From Amaurobius ferox (lineage: Eukaryota > Arthropoda > Arachnida > Araneae > Amaurobiidae): a DNA stretch of 64,000 nucleotides. Below the pieces are notes generated by a model, which saw nothing but the letters and a program-made list of their open reading frames with translations, did no database searches and was not told the origin of the DNA. A program made the translations under genes and the position numbers. The DNA is taken from NCBI GenBank assembly GCA_951213105.1, contig OX578137.1, positions 76,359,104 through 76,423,103 of the forward strand. The letters are read 5' to 3'. This document shows, one piece after another, positions 50,600 to 62,792 of the stretch (positions within the stretch are counted from its first letter, which is position 1; every line of letters starts with the position of its first letter).

Positions 50600-52600
50600 A
50601 ATTTTAATATTACCCACTATTGGTTCATATTCTTTTAAATAGATTTACCTTTTCCACATATCTAATATACAAAATTTGTTGCTGTCGTATTGCAGTCAAA
50701 TCCCACTACAGCCATCACTTGGATATGGCAAATCTTTATTTTAGTCTTAAACTGTCTTGCAATTAATATTGTTTTAAACATTTATAATGAACTTCCAGTT
50801 GCATGAAGTTCGGATCTAAATATTGTAAAATCTACACTAACGTTAAATTAAGAATTTCAAGCTAATGATATGTGAAGATCCAAGCAAGGAGGACATAGCA
50901 TGAATAAATATAGACAAACATGTTATTACCCAAAATTCATCATCTAAAACTGAAAATAAAGGAAAATAGCATGAAAGCTACCTACTATTAATTGCCGATG
51001 TGAAGGCAGACCCATTTTTAATTTTTGATTAAGTAAATCTAATTTATTTTCAGTCCTGATCATTCCAGCAAAAATTTATCAATTATTTTTGTATCTAGAG
51101 TGATAATAGTGATAATCATTACTGGTTTATTAATGTTGGTTACAGGTTTATTATTTATTTATTATTGTATATTTATTCTATTATACCATAAAAATAACCT
51201 CTAATAATATATCTCTTAAAATCATAGAATATTTTTATCTTTTATTTGGGTTATAAATTAATGCAAAAATACAAATAAACAAATTACAGTTTTAGTATGA
51301 TTTAAGGTTTAAAAATTTTCCCTCTTAAATCGGCAATCATTATTTATAAAAATGACAATGTAGTTTGAGTTAAACTCACTGACAAGTGCTTCTGGATTAC
51401 TTTGACTACTATTTAATGATGATTCAAAATAATTGAAGAACTGTTGGCAGTGAAAATTAATAATGATGACTGAAGTAAAATCTTTTATACATTTTGTAAG
51501 TGTCAAAATCACATGTAAAAAATTAAAAATTGTACCAGTTTTATTCTCACTCGACCAAAATTTTAAATCAATTATAAGTGTAGTATAGCCAGATTAAGAA
51601 ATATTGGATCTGTTTTAGGAAATGAATCAAATTATCTAGAGCACAAATCTGCTTGATTGTTTTATGCATTTATATTCCAGTTTTTTACGCCCGCTTATGT
51701 CAATCAGTATCAGAATGAAAATAAAATGTATCCTTTTATGAGCTTTTGTTTGTAAGTTGCCCTTTTAAAATATTTTTAACTCTTTCATAAAATGTAAGTT
51801 GGCAACAGGTAAGTTAAGCTGATACATTCAGCTGATTTGTATACACACTGCTTTAATATCACATAGATAATACATTTCAAACTGTCAGTTTCCTGTATTG
51901 ACTACTATCATTATGCCTTAATTATCAGTATTCTCCATTAGATACATGGATATAAAAATCTTGAATTTCAAATGATTCATCTTCTAATCAAATTACAAAT
52001 TCTTTAGTATAGTTTTAGATTTTTACTCTATGTAGTGACACGTAACATATCATGATACATGCATTTATTCTTTATTCGTTGTCCCCACATCAGACATGCA
52101 TGGATGGACACTTTCCTAAAAGTGTTCAGTGGAGTCCTAAAGCTTACTTTTTTTTCAACATATTGAATTCTGAAATTTTGGGAAAAACGCTGCTTTCTCT
52201 ATACAATAGTATGAGAAAGTAATAATCATTATATATTAATAAAAATGCTTTTAGAGTATATGATAAAAAAAACTTGTGCACTGGGCAAACCCATGAAAGT
52301 AAAACAGCAATTTAAAATGACAACTTTTTATCACCAAATGTTTCAAGATGAAATTAAAAAAAAAAAGTTTTGCTCCACTCGACTTCAAAAATTATACATA
52401 TATCTGTGTTTGATCTCCAGTCTTGGATCGAGACAGTACCAATTTTTACCAAAAATATAATATTAACAATCATTTACCCCAATGTGAATATATAAAGCAT
52501 TGATGCACATTGCTAAATAATAAACAATTTAACAAAAAGTGTATGTATCTTAAAAATAATGATTTGTGTAACATTAAAAATAAAAAAGACCATGAATAAG
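50600..52600. other. Tail-to-tail intergenic region
   Basis: About 2 kb of AT-rich DNA between the 3' ends of IARS2 (+) and the unidentified - strand gene. No mobile-element ends, RNA genes or credible coding frames were seen. Short open frames at 51309-51512 and 52245-52460 have no support. Confidence 0.5.
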
Positions 52601-52622
52601 CATTTCTTTTTATATAAACTGG

Positions 52623-52628
52623 TTTATT
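52623..52628 (-). terminator. Polyadenylation signal of the - strand gene
   Basis: TTTATT on the + strand reads AATAAA on the - strand, 143 bases beyond the stop codon of the last exon. This is a usual distance for a short 3' UTR. Confidence 0.5.
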
Positions 52629-52770
52629 CTAGTAAAATAAAATAATATTTATACAAAAAATATTTTAAAACTTATTAACGGTAAAATAACAATATAATAA
52701 ATTGTGACTAAATATGTCATATTGCATAATGTGATTGCATAAGTAAGTAGTAACGAATGTGAAGAAAAGT

Positions 52771-52896
52771 TTAAACAATGTCATGGACGGGAGGGTGAAT
52801 GCAGACTCTTTCCATAGCTGCCTTTGATCTTGATGGAGAAACGCCATTTTCACACAAGTTTACAAGAACATACATGTATTCCAGAGCATAAGGATT
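52771..52896 (-). CDS. Unidentified gene, last exon (41 aa + stop)
   Basis: Encodes NPYALEYMYVLVNLCENG, then a Ser/Arg/Lys linker and MERVCIHPPVHDIV before TAA. The acceptor ttttag precedes it on the - strand. A longer - strand frame overlapping here (52665-52853) is in another register and is a shadow. Confidence 0.75.
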   Translation of the reverse strand, partial: NPYALEYMYVLVNLCENGVSPSRSKAAMERVCIHPPVHDIV

Positions 52897-55800
52897 CTAA
52901 AACAAAAAGGAGTAATTAAAATTAATTTTAACTGAAAATTGAACATATACATAAGATTGGTAACAATAAACTTAATAAAATCCCTATTCCTCCCAAGCAT
53001 GCTACTTTTAATGATTTTCAGTTAATTTTAGCTTAATTACTTTTAATATCAAGTTATGTTGTTCCTTTGTTAGAGTGTCAAATCAAACACATTTTCAATT
53101 AACAGCATAATCAAAATCACAAAGTCATAATCTACACTCAAGCATAATATAATGCCACATTGATGTGGCCATAGTAATGTTATACAGGGTGTCCCAAAAA
53201 CATTGACCTCAGCTTTTATTCCTTAAATATTGATCTTAGACATATATATTAAATTATAAAGTTGCGTAAAAAAAGGTACAGAATTTTATGAAATCGATAA
53301 AAATTTTCAGGGGATTAAATTTGAAGAAATACAAAATTTAAATTTTTATACGGCCCCCATACAAAAACATTTCCAATGAGTAAAATGTGCCCCATACACT
53401 AATAAGGTGATGTACAAAACTTCAGCATTTTATCATAAAAAGTCCCAAAGATATGTTTAAACAAAGTTGGTGAGGGATTAATCACAAATTAAAATGTAAA
53501 TATTTACAGCAAGAGTGCAAATGACGCAACACAGAAATGCATCATAGGCAAATAATATCTGCCTCTTATCTTTAATGGATCTTTGGCATGGATCGAAAAC
53601 ATTTTGAACAAGCTTTGTAATCTTTGTGTAAAGTTATTATTTCTACACAGTGCAGATACTTCTGTACCAATAAATAGCAAAATTATTTATTTAATAATTG
53701 TTTTCTGTCATAATTTGTGTATGACCTCTGAAACGTGATCCACAGACATGATTTTCCCCCTCTAAGAACCCATGTCGATGCTTCAAAAAGTGGTTAAAGT
53801 CCGCATTTTCGTCTTTTCATATTTCTGAGACTTTTTATGATAAAATGCTGAAAATTTGTACATCACCTTATTAGTGTATGGGGTACATTTTACTCATTTG
53901 AAATGTTTTTGTACGGGGGCCGTATAAAAATTTAAATTTTGTATTTCTTAAAATTTAATTCCCTTGAAAATTTTAATCGATTTCATAAAATTCTGTACCT
54001 TTTTTTACGCAACTTTGTAATTTCTTGTATATGTCTAAGATCAATATTAAGGAATAAAAACGGAGGTCAATGTTTTTGGGACACCCTGTATATACAAATG
54101 TGCATATTGCACTAATAAAATTATATGGTATTGGAATCACATTCTCAATGCAACGACCAACATCAGTGGACGGATTTAATGCTTTTTGGAATTATTCTGC
54201 ACTGAATAACCGGTAACTACACTGGAAGTAAGAAAACTCACTCTACTGCATTTTGGAAAATATTTGTTGTAACTCATAAAGTCAGTTATATGTAATTAGC
54301 TTAAAATTTAAAGATTTAGCTCAGACTGTATAAGGTTGCAATGGCTAAATTCATAGTTAGAATTTGCAACTAAGGGGTTCCAAAGTTTTGAAATTGGACA
54401 CATTTTCAGGATCCACAGACATTCAACAGCATCCAGCTAATTTATGTACTTCACAGCTATTACATGATATCAAATTATAAAATTGTCTATCTCTAAAGCA
54501 AAAGATTAAATATAAGAGTGACAATGAAAAACGAATAAAAATTAAATGCATATACCAGCACATATCCATCTGAGTAAAATGAAAATATGCTGATAGTTGA
54601 ATGCCAAAAACTGATCTAGAAACACAAGTAGGTGGAATGTACTAGAAGGTCCCTGCTGAATGATGATATCAACTCAGAATAAGAAACATGATTATGATTA
54701 AGTATGAAAAGAAGACTGTGCAATGCAACAGTGAAATAAGCACAAAAAAATATTAAATTTGCTGATAAAATGTAGAATAAATATACATAAACTTAACAGA
54801 CTATGAATTACTAAAAGTACTTCTTATGTATATTTAATGTTTTTTAGTAAGATAAAACTGCTAAGCAAAAAAAAAAAAAAAAAAAAAAATTAATTAATTA
54901 AAGTAATAAATGATCTATTGTATTAAAAGATCGACTATAATTATTCATTTGCAAGATTGATAAGTAATAATTTAATTTTACAGAAATGGAGAAAAATTGA
55001 TTCAGTGCACTTCATTGGTAAATAAAATTTAAAAATTGAGTTTGTATCTATATTATACTATACATTGAGGTCATAAAATGATGTATCATAATATTTTTAG
55101 TAAAATATGAAGTTATAATCTAGTTTTCAATATTTTGAAATCATAGAAAAATATTTTAAGTGTCGTATTCTAATGAGTTCTTCTGCATTAATGGAAATGA
55201 TAGGGAATAAAAACTTTTAAATAAAAATTTGGTATACGGTAAAAATGTAGTTTAATCAAGTATTAAAGTATGACATAAAATAAAGAATAATTCTATTTAC
55301 ATTAGTAACACTATAAACGTATAATTTAACATACCATAAAGATGTTGAAACATTCCTCATTGAAATGCTTACGAACTTCATCATAGCACTCAAAGTTTTT
55401 CAGCTTATAATGCTTGGTCATCAAATCATATGTTCTCTCACTGTGGAAAACCTCTTTTATGAGTGCGGCAACTTTATCAGATAAAAACAAACGATTCTGT
55501 AAATGAAATATGAAATTGAAGTCAATCTATAACAAATGGCTAAATAGCACAAAATAATTCAACAAAATTTTGCCAACATTTAAAAATTTATTGATTTCAT
55601 TACTGACCAAATTTAGGAAGGAGAGAGCTAAATGTGGCCATGCTACCAAATAGAATGCATTTAATAAGGATTTTCTAATCCCAAATTTAGGGGGAAACAA
55701 TAACTAACTAGCTAAATTATTACACAATTGAGTGTTAAAAATAACAAAATCTTTATTCCTGAGAATATAATAGTAGATAGATTTACTAAATGTTTTCACA

Positions 55801-58800
55801 GCTTGAAATGTTTACTATTTTCTTGACTTGCACATTTGCAAATGAATTTCTATCTGGGATAATTGATCTGCTCCACTTGATAACTGTTTTCAAACTTTAT
55901 CCAAATTTTTTCAAGCTTGCAAATTAGCTAATTTTAGTTTACTGGTGTTTAAAGTTAAGTAAGTTTCTGGTTAATATTTTTTAAATATTCTCTTAACATA
56001 TTTATATCAGGAGATAGTAACAGATCAAAACTTTTATTTGCTGCTTAAATCACTTATGAGCAACATGATTTCTTCTGACTAGAAGTATTTTATTACAGAG
56101 TTGCCATGCAAATTGTAAAATACCCTTACTTTGCCAGACAACCTTTTAAAATATTACGTGTGCTATCTCCACTTTTGAATTTGCAACTCATAATATTTTA
56201 TATATTATCATAGCATACTTTTAAGACTATCATGAAGCACAAGTTATAACAATGTATGTCATAGAACCAAGCAGAACACAAAGTTAATTAGTGATTATTT
56301 CTAGAACTTACTCTTTGCATCTTGTTTAACTTTTTCAACAGTGCACCTTTTTCTTCATCAGAGTTTGATTTAAAGAATTTTCTCTTCACAATTGCAAGTG
56401 GCACGTCTCTGCTTCTGACTGACTCTTTCTAAAAAAATCCACACAAATCATTGATTATACAGTGCAATAAATATAAATACTGTGAATAGGGAGAAAAACT
56501 AAGTTTCCTAAAACTATTCTCTGCATTTAGACATGTCCTGAAATATAATTTTACTAAATGCAATTCATCACTAAATATGTATAGAATGATATTAGCAATT
56601 CCATACTCATACTTTTATAAAAGTAAAATTAAACTTGCATTATCCAATGTAAATAAATATAAATAAAATTATTAAATACAAATTTAAATTATATATGTAA
56701 AACTTCTTTGAAAATAATATGTGCTATGAAATTTTATTAAAATGGTTTAAATTTTTGTCTCGAATAACTGGTAACACTTAAACAAAAAACACAGTAGCCA
56801 TAAATATAAAGGAAGCACAAATTGGATGTTAAAAAGTCTAAAGTAATGGAGAAGGCAGTTTCAGTCAATTTCATCCTGGAGATTCAGAACGTGCAGAAAA
56901 GGTCATAAACGAAATTGAGGTAATACAGAAGTTGGTCATAGCAGCCATGGTTGTAGTAAATGGCAATATTGAATTCCATCAAAGAATTATTTTTTGGAAA
57001 TTTTGGTGTATTTAAGAAGCAAAACACACACACACAAAAAGAACAGGTCTTAATGAACTAACTTTATAAGGTCGAAATTAAAGACGTAAGGATTCAACTT
57101 ATTTTTGTCCAAGAACCTGAAATCCAAGGATAGAAGATTAACTTTGTCTCCGAAAAAAAGGGAGAAGTTGTTTGTAGAAGACTCTAAAGGTAGATGGCCC
57201 ACATTTATATTACACATTAGAAAAAAACCACAAAAATTATCTCGCAGCCAGCTTGCTGACACTCAAGAAGGATGAATAAGCAAACCTCAACCAACAAGTA
57301 CATCTTCCATGGTGAAAAGTGATGCCAAAGATGGCTAAAACATGGAGACTTGCATGGATCGAAATTTAGTGCACAAGCCCAGAATAAAATGTTGAAGCTC
57401 AAATAAAATTTAAAAATAAACATGGCTTAGTACAAGCCAAAAACAAAAGTTTGAGTCCCAACTCAAACTAAAATTTAAAAATAAGGCCTGATCTGACCCA
57501 AGCAAGATTAAATTAGAAAATTTAGACCTGGTCTCAAGTTAAGTAATATGTAAAATTTATGTTGAGTGCCATGCCCGATTAGGTTGACTAAGATTGGCTG
57601 TGCTGCCTTATGAGTCCACTGCTGATTTAGCCAAAAAATAGACTAAAATGAATGTTCAATGGCCTAGAGAGCTGAATAAATGAATGTTCAAAAAAATATT
57701 TATGGTATTAAATTTCATAATAAAAAAGGAAAATACATGCATGTGTCTAAAATAAAAGTGACAAATAGTACTGATATAAAATGAATCTGTTATGAAAGAA
57801 CATATATATTCTCCATCCAAATAAAGTATATAAATATTACCATTTTTTATTATTAAATTGCTAATGGAAAATGTTCGTTAGATAATTGGCTTGTTCAGTA
57901 TTACAGATTAATTCACAAAACAGATTAAAAATTAAAACCTACCGTATATACGTATATACTCACATATAAGTTGAGAAATTTGTGATTAAAAAAAAAAAGG
58001 CTTAAAGTGTGTGTGTGTGTAGGGGGGGGGGGGGACTTTTATGCGGAGTCTAAAAAAAAAATTGTTAAGTCTAAAAGTTCTTTTCCTGCGAGGCAATCCC
58101 TCTTAAAGCGATGTGGTAGTAATTACACAATCACACACTCTGAATTTCTCTGCACTTCAAAATTCCCCTGTGAGTCACTGCCTTCCCAATGCTCCGGACT
58201 GCCAGTGTATCGCGTCAACAAAAAATATGCATACATTTTCGTTCAATGTTTATCTCGCTTTTCGGATTATGGCCGATCGTTTTCGACAAAAAATGGCTCA
58301 TTTCAGAAATAATTCTGCAACACGGATTGTTTAAAACTATAATACAGGATTTTAAGTTAAAAGTGGTTTTCTTTCTTGTTTTGTTTATTGAAGAGAGCAT
58401 CTAATAACAACTGTGTTGAAAGGTTAACAAAAAAATCAGCTTAAACAAAGTGTGGAAGCCAGATATTGTTTTGATTGCGTGGTGTGTGGGTCAAGGACAC
58501 TTGAGAGACAGGGATGGACGGTTTCCCATCCGTTTTGAGGACACTGCATGCTGGGAGATAAAGAATGCCTGGAGCTTGTCACACAAGAACGAGCATCCCT
58601 AAAATGGATGGGAGCTCACATGTGGTAGGTCTACTTGTTTGGAATCGGACTTTAAAGGGTTCCGATGAAGTATTTATTATAGAAATTAAATTTTACTATT
58701 ATATATATATATATATATATATTCATTTTCAAGTGTTTTTGAATAATTTATTGAAAATTTTTTTTTCTCTTTCTGGGATCGACTTATACGTGAGTTTTGG

Positions 58801-61800
58801 ATTTTTTTTCTCTGAAAGTAGGGGGTCGACTTATACACAAGTATATACGGTAAGTAAATAAAGGTAGCCAATTTCTAGGGTTGCACCGAATATTCGGTTG
58901 GTATTCGGTATACTGCCTATTCGGCAGTTAAACCGAATATTCGGTTCGGCCGAATACTTTAATATTCGGCCAAACCGAATAGTAAAATTTTAAACATTCG
59001 ATAATTGGTAAAGCACATTTTTTTATACAATGAATGAAAGTTATAGTATCATAGTGCAAAATTAGTTCAAATTGTTACTTACCAATATTATCGTATTTAA
59101 AATAATTTTAATGTAAAAGTAAACAATCTGATATTAAATTCTGTTGTTTTTTCAATTTTTCTTAAATCTTATCACACCTTAACCTTACTAACTCGTTTAA
59201 ATATGAAGCAGTAACCAGAAAATAAAACTCATAATATTACGTGTTCAAAAATATAACGGTTAATTTTTTATAAAATATGCAGCTAAAAACAAATCATCTA
59301 TCATTTCACCAATATTAAAAAAAGGTGAAGGTGATTAATATATAAAAAAAAAAAACAATTTGATGAATATTCAATTTTGCAGTATTTTAATTTCGATTGA
59401 GATAGAGAAGATACTGTGAGGATGCCGGATGCCATAGGTGTTCCTTTGTATCCATTAAAATGTGTCAAGTAAGATAACCAAAGAATTTCTCTCTATGTGT
59501 GTAGTTAACCCTTCTAATTTCTTTCATGATTTCTAAAGAGATGATTACTTTGTTGAGTGTTTTGTCACAGGGTGTAACTGTTTAGTTATCTATCAGTATC
59601 TACTCTGTTGTAGTTTGTTGTAACAACAACTTAAAAAAGAATGGCTAGACATTCTGGCAATGTATCCTTTGCACTTTAAAAAGAAAAATGATTTGACTAT
59701 GTTTGAATTTGACTGCTCAGTTTCAATTCTGATAAAATTATTTATTAATTACATTACAGAAGAGACTAAGATAGCAAAAATTCACTTGAATAAATTGTAA
59801 TTCTAATTTGTAATGATATTTTAAGCAACTTGGGTTTGTATTTGCATGTAAGGTAAATGCAAGATTCTCTATAACATAACATAATATGAAGCCATGATTA
59901 TCACATATCAGAATCTAACTATCAATTATCAATTTATGCAGATAAACATAAAACAAATTAAGTACTATATTAATTTGCTTTTGAAATGATTTATTTCAAG
60001 TTTTATTTATTTTAAATTAATAATTATACTTAATGTAAATGCAAACAAATTTAGGATGTTAAATGTAAATGCATTTAAAAAAGGCACAAAATAGAAACAT
60101 TTTCTATTTTAAATTGGCATAAAATAGAAAAATTACCTTTAAAAAAATTTAACCGAATATTCGGTATTCGGCCGAATATTCGGTTAGAATTTTAACCGAA
60201 TATTCGGTATTCGGCAAAATATTGTATTCGGTGCAACCCTACCAATTTCACTTTGAAAAAGTATTTAAAAGTACAAGTTAAACAAAGAGGCTTTTGAAAG
60301 GTATAGAATATGTATTACAATTATATTTTATTATAACTATATTACAATCAGAAAGTATGAACAAGATTTCCAAGAACCAGACATGTTTTGAACAATAAGC
60401 ACACTGCAAAATTGATATTTTTAATTTTAGTATTTAAGTTAATATGTAGTTGATCAGGTAATACTTTACCTTACACACAGTTAAATGAAATATAGTAAAA
60501 GATATTTTACAACTTGTAAACATAGAGAAATTAAAATGTTTAAACAATAACTTTCAATACTGTTCACTACAAGCTTGGCCCACTTAACATTTGTAAATCT
60601 ATGTCTTACTATGCCCGCCCTGCCTAAAATTTATAAAACAGATCACCCAGACCTAGCCCACCTAAAATTTATAAATCTAAATCCACATAGGCCTAGTCAC
60701 CTCAAAAGTTTCAGAAGCTGAGTCTGCACAGCCCTGTATAGCTCTCTAGGCCATAGTTAAATTATCAAGGCAAATAGCATGAAGCAATCTCAGAAATTTT
60801 TAGATTTTATATGTATGTAGTATTTGATTATTCTTTACTGTAGTAATGGATTGGAAATGTTTTGATAAAAATCTTTAGGTATTTAATTTAATTTAAATGA
60901 CTTTTTAAATAAAGATAAAATAACAAATCAAAAATGTTTTGAGAAATAGTGTCCAAACTTTTAAACAAATCAAATATATTTTTCAAATGCAAAATACTTA
61001 AACTGATTTTCCAGTTAGAATTTATTTTACATCTTATCGCTCAAAATAATTTTGGCTTACAAAAATGTTTATAAAAATTTATTTTAAACTAACTATTTTC
61101 AATTATGAGAAGCAAAGATTTGTGTTGATTCTTTCTAATCTTCAGCAGTCTCTAACTTTTATCTTTTGTACATATTTAAAAAAAAAAAATTATTGAACAG
61201 TTTATTATCATCATCAATGGTTCGACAGCCTACTATGGGTTTTGGCTTTCCTCAGAAGATTCTTCCAAGCTGTCCCTCTGGAAGGAATGCTTCTGCAAAT
61301 TTTATTATATAACACATGAAAGCCATTATCCCCCCCCCCCCCCACACACACACACACACAAGTGATCCTACTCAACTTCGATTGTCCTCTAAGTCTTTGT
61401 CCGATTGGTGTGGACATAATTTTTTTTTTTTTTTTTTTTTTTTGTAAATTGAAAAGTTCATTAATGTAAATTACACACTATTCTACTATTAAAAAAGTGA
61501 TTTTAACCTCTTATTTTATTCATGTTTATCTCTCATGGACCACAATCTAGAAAATATATATATGTATGTATATATATATTGTTGACACTTTATACAATTT
61601 TATATTATACAAGATGTCCAAGAAAGTCCTTTAATGACTTTTATTTCTGAAACTGTTAGTCATAGATATATACTTCCAATTAGAAAAATGTTTCAAATGA
61701 GGTAACAATTTATAATTTGATAACAGTTTTAAATCAAAAAATGCATTTTCCTAAAATATACAAAATCTAACTTTTTATATGATCCCTCAATCAAAAATTT

Positions 61801-62719
61801 TCTTCATGCATTAACATGTAAAACAAAAGAAACGTTAGATTCTATTACGATCAGGATCAGAATTTACAGCGATATGAAACATTTTAATCTTATGACTTAA
61901 ATCACTTTTCCACATCTGCAAATCCATTCACATTGAATAGCCATATAAACAAAAACAAAATATTTCAGAATATTTGTATTATGCTTCATTTAATGGCATT
62001 TCTTTATAATTTATCAGGGTGCCCCAGAAAGTCCTTTAGCACCTAATAATTTGTTTAATAGGAGGATTATAGGCACGCATAATATGGGTTATTTGCTGAC
62101 AAACTGACATGACTCGCAATTCAATTTTATGTACAACCCCTAAATTCTCCAGGAAAATGTACTCAAACTTTTTGAGTTTAAAATGTTAACGTATGAATAA
62201 AATTTTACTACTTGGAACTTTAGAAACCGAGGGACTAAAAAATGTTATTTTTCATATATTTTAGAAAACTTATTTTTTGATTTAAAATTGTTATATGGTC
62301 ACCTCATTTGAAACATTTTTTGCAATTGGAAGTATATATCTATGACTAATAGTCACAGAAATAAATGTTACTAAAGGACTCCCTGGACACCCTGTATATA
62401 GTTTCATAATTTCACATCTCTGTCCTCTCTAGTTATTACTTATATAATCTGTCTATTTTTTACATCTGTTTCATTCTTACCTCTCAAGACGTTTTTTCAA
62501 ACCAACTACATTTAGAGTGGTTTATGTCAATTATTAAAGACTAAAACTATCAAGAAAGGGCTAATATAGAATCTTTAAATAATTCAAGTACATAAGTTTA
62601 TAACAAGATATAAAATGAGGCTTTTAATATAAAAATTAACATACGTTTACTTTGGGAAGTACAATAGGAGTTGCAGCTTTTCTTCCCTGAAATTCACTCA
62701 CGTGCAACTTAGCAATTTT
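52771..62719 (-). CDS. Unidentified gene, four 3'-terminal exons (partial)
   Basis: Exons on the - strand, in transcript order: 62719-62651, 56428-56312, 55496-55335 and 52896-52771 (ends with TAA). Each has an AG acceptor, and a GT donor where needed. All are phase 0 and together give the last 158 residues. The chain is basic and helical: a K/R-rich segment (KRKFFKSNSDEEKG, LLKKLNKMQR) precedes a probable compact helical module rich in aromatic residues (LKNFECYDEVRKHFNEECFN, NPYALEYMYVLVNLCENG). It ends in HPPVHDIV. I do not recognise the family. No catalytic motif, membrane span or repeat is visible. The N-terminal part lies beyond the right edge or in exons I could not define. It converges tail to tail with IARS2. 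That these are true exons rests on consistent phases, splice sites and coding-like composition. Confidence 0.75.
52897..55334 (-). other. Intron before the last exon of the - strand gene
   Basis: A 2.4-kb intron holding the 904-bp foldback element (53185-54088) and an A-run of about 22 bases (54867-54889). The rest is AT-rich and unassigned. Confidence 0.55.
53185..54088. mobile_element. 904-bp foldback element, TACAGGGTGTCCC ends
   Basis: Flanked by TA, with ends CAGGGTGTCCCAAAAACATT in both arms. Inverted arms of about 270 bases each (53185-53455 and 53818-54088) match at about 90%, including GGTACAGAATTTTATGAAAT, CGGCCCCCATACAAAAACAT and AATAAGGTGATGTAC. The interior of about 360 bases has no transposase frame. 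TA target and CAGGGTGTCC ends are typical of a Tc1/mariner-like MITE class widespread in arthropods. Long arms could form a very stable hairpin RNA when the intron is transcribed. Confidence 0.88.
55335..55496 (-). CDS. Unidentified gene, penultimate exon (54 aa)
   Basis: Encodes LFLSDKVAALIKEVFHSERT, then YDLMTKHYKLKNFECYDEVR and KHFNEECFNIFM. It looks like several amphipathic helices with evenly spaced hydrophobics. Acceptor tacag|, donor |gtatgt, phase 0. Confidence 0.78.
55497..56311 (-). other. Intron of the - strand gene, nothing recognised
   Basis: An 815-base AT-rich intron with no repeat or element that I could identify. Confidence 0.5.
56312..56428 (-). CDS. Unidentified gene, exon with basic segment (39 aa)
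   Basis: Encodes KESVRSRDVPLAIVKRKFFK followed by SNSDEEKGALLKKLNKMQR. Strongly basic, with an acidic DEE insert. Acceptor tttag|, donor |gtaagt, phase 0. Confidence 0.75.
57340..57690. repeat. Degenerate repeat, TAGACCTGG/AAATTTAAAAATA motifs
   Basis: Imperfect iterations of AAATTTAAAAATA alternate with GGCCTG, GGCTTAGTACAAGCC and ACCTGGTC blocks. It ends with ATGGCCTAGAGAGCT, which recurs inverted at about 60740. The related block at 60570-60760 repeats CCTAAAATTTATAAA and ACCTAGCCCACC. This is a decayed satellite-like or retroelement-derived repeat; the superfamily is unknown. Confidence 0.4.
57942..58850. mobile_element. 909-bp TA-flanked MITE, CCGTATATAC ends
   Basis: TA flanks both sides. 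The inverted ends CCGTATATACGTATATACTC and CCGTATATACTTGTGTATAA continue into AAGTTGAG / AAGTCGACCC. ATAAGTCGACCC next to CCGTAT ends is a common terminus of pogo/Tc1-mariner derivatives in animals. The interior contains AT microsatellite and several overlapping short frames without transposase motifs. Non-autonomous. Confidence 0.75.
58876..60241. mobile_element. 1,366-bp hAT element, TAGGGTTGCACCGAATA ends
   Basis: A perfect 8-base target duplication CCAATTTC (58868-58875 and 60242-60249) surrounds inverted ends TAGGGTTGCACCGAATA. Both sub-terminal regions carry multiple copies of ACCGAATATTCGGT and TATTCGGCCGAATA in both orientations, a familiar pattern in hAT elements where such motifs bind transposase. 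The interior of about 1 kb is AT-rich without a transposase frame. Confidence 0.9.
60570..60760. repeat. Degenerate AAATTTATAAA repeat block
   Basis: Three imperfect units of AAAATTTATAAA plus CCAGACCTAGCCCACCT-type sequence, ending in GCTCTCTAGGCCAT. It is the inverted relative of the block ending at about 57675. Confidence 0.4.
61205..61360. repeat. Probable LINE-derived fragment with C/CA tract
   Basis: ATCATCATCAATGGTTCGAC, then AGCCTACTATGGGTTTTGGC and CCTCAGAAGATTCTTCCA, resembles a dispersed arthropod LINE-type repeat. It is followed by (C)14 and (CA)n. Boundaries are uncertain, and the identification rests on general resemblance only. Confidence 0.35.
61610..62394. mobile_element. 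CAGGGTGTCC-type element, composite
   Basis: TA-flanked. The left end CAAGATGTCCAAGAAAGTCC is degraded, and the right end is the complement of CAGGGTGTCCAGGGAGTCC. The arms share ATAGATATATACTTCCAATT and TTTCAAATGAGGT in inverted orientation. A second left-type end, CAGGGTGCCCCAGAAAGTCC, occurs internally at about 62015. The structure therefore looks like a nested or rearranged pair of the same family. No coding frame. Confidence 0.7.
62651..62719 (-). CDS. Unidentified gene, fourth-from-last exon (23 aa)
   Basis: Encodes KIAKLHVSEFQGRKAATPIV plus LPK, phase 0, with acceptor catag| and donor |gtaaac. Short but with good splice sites and frame continuity into 56428-56312. Confidence 0.65.
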
Positions 62720-62792
62720 CTATGAGAAAAATATTTTGATTAGTAAAACATAAAAAATGTCAAAATTTATATTTATCTAATTTATGTATATA

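Larger units (their letters stand above)
56429..62650 (-). other. 6.2-kb transposon-rich intron of the - strand gene
   Basis: Contains degenerate repeats at 57340-57690 and 60570-60760, a TA-flanked MITE (57942-58850), a hAT element (58876-60241), a LINE-like fragment with C/CA tract (61205-61360), a T23 run (61421-61443) and a CAGGGTGTCC-type element (61610-62394). The rest is AT-rich. Confidence 0.6.

Noticed and set aside
58007..58404. Several overlapping open frames of 60-100 codons
   Set aside because: They lie inside the non-autonomous MITE at 57942-58850, overlap in multiple registers and carry no transposase motif.
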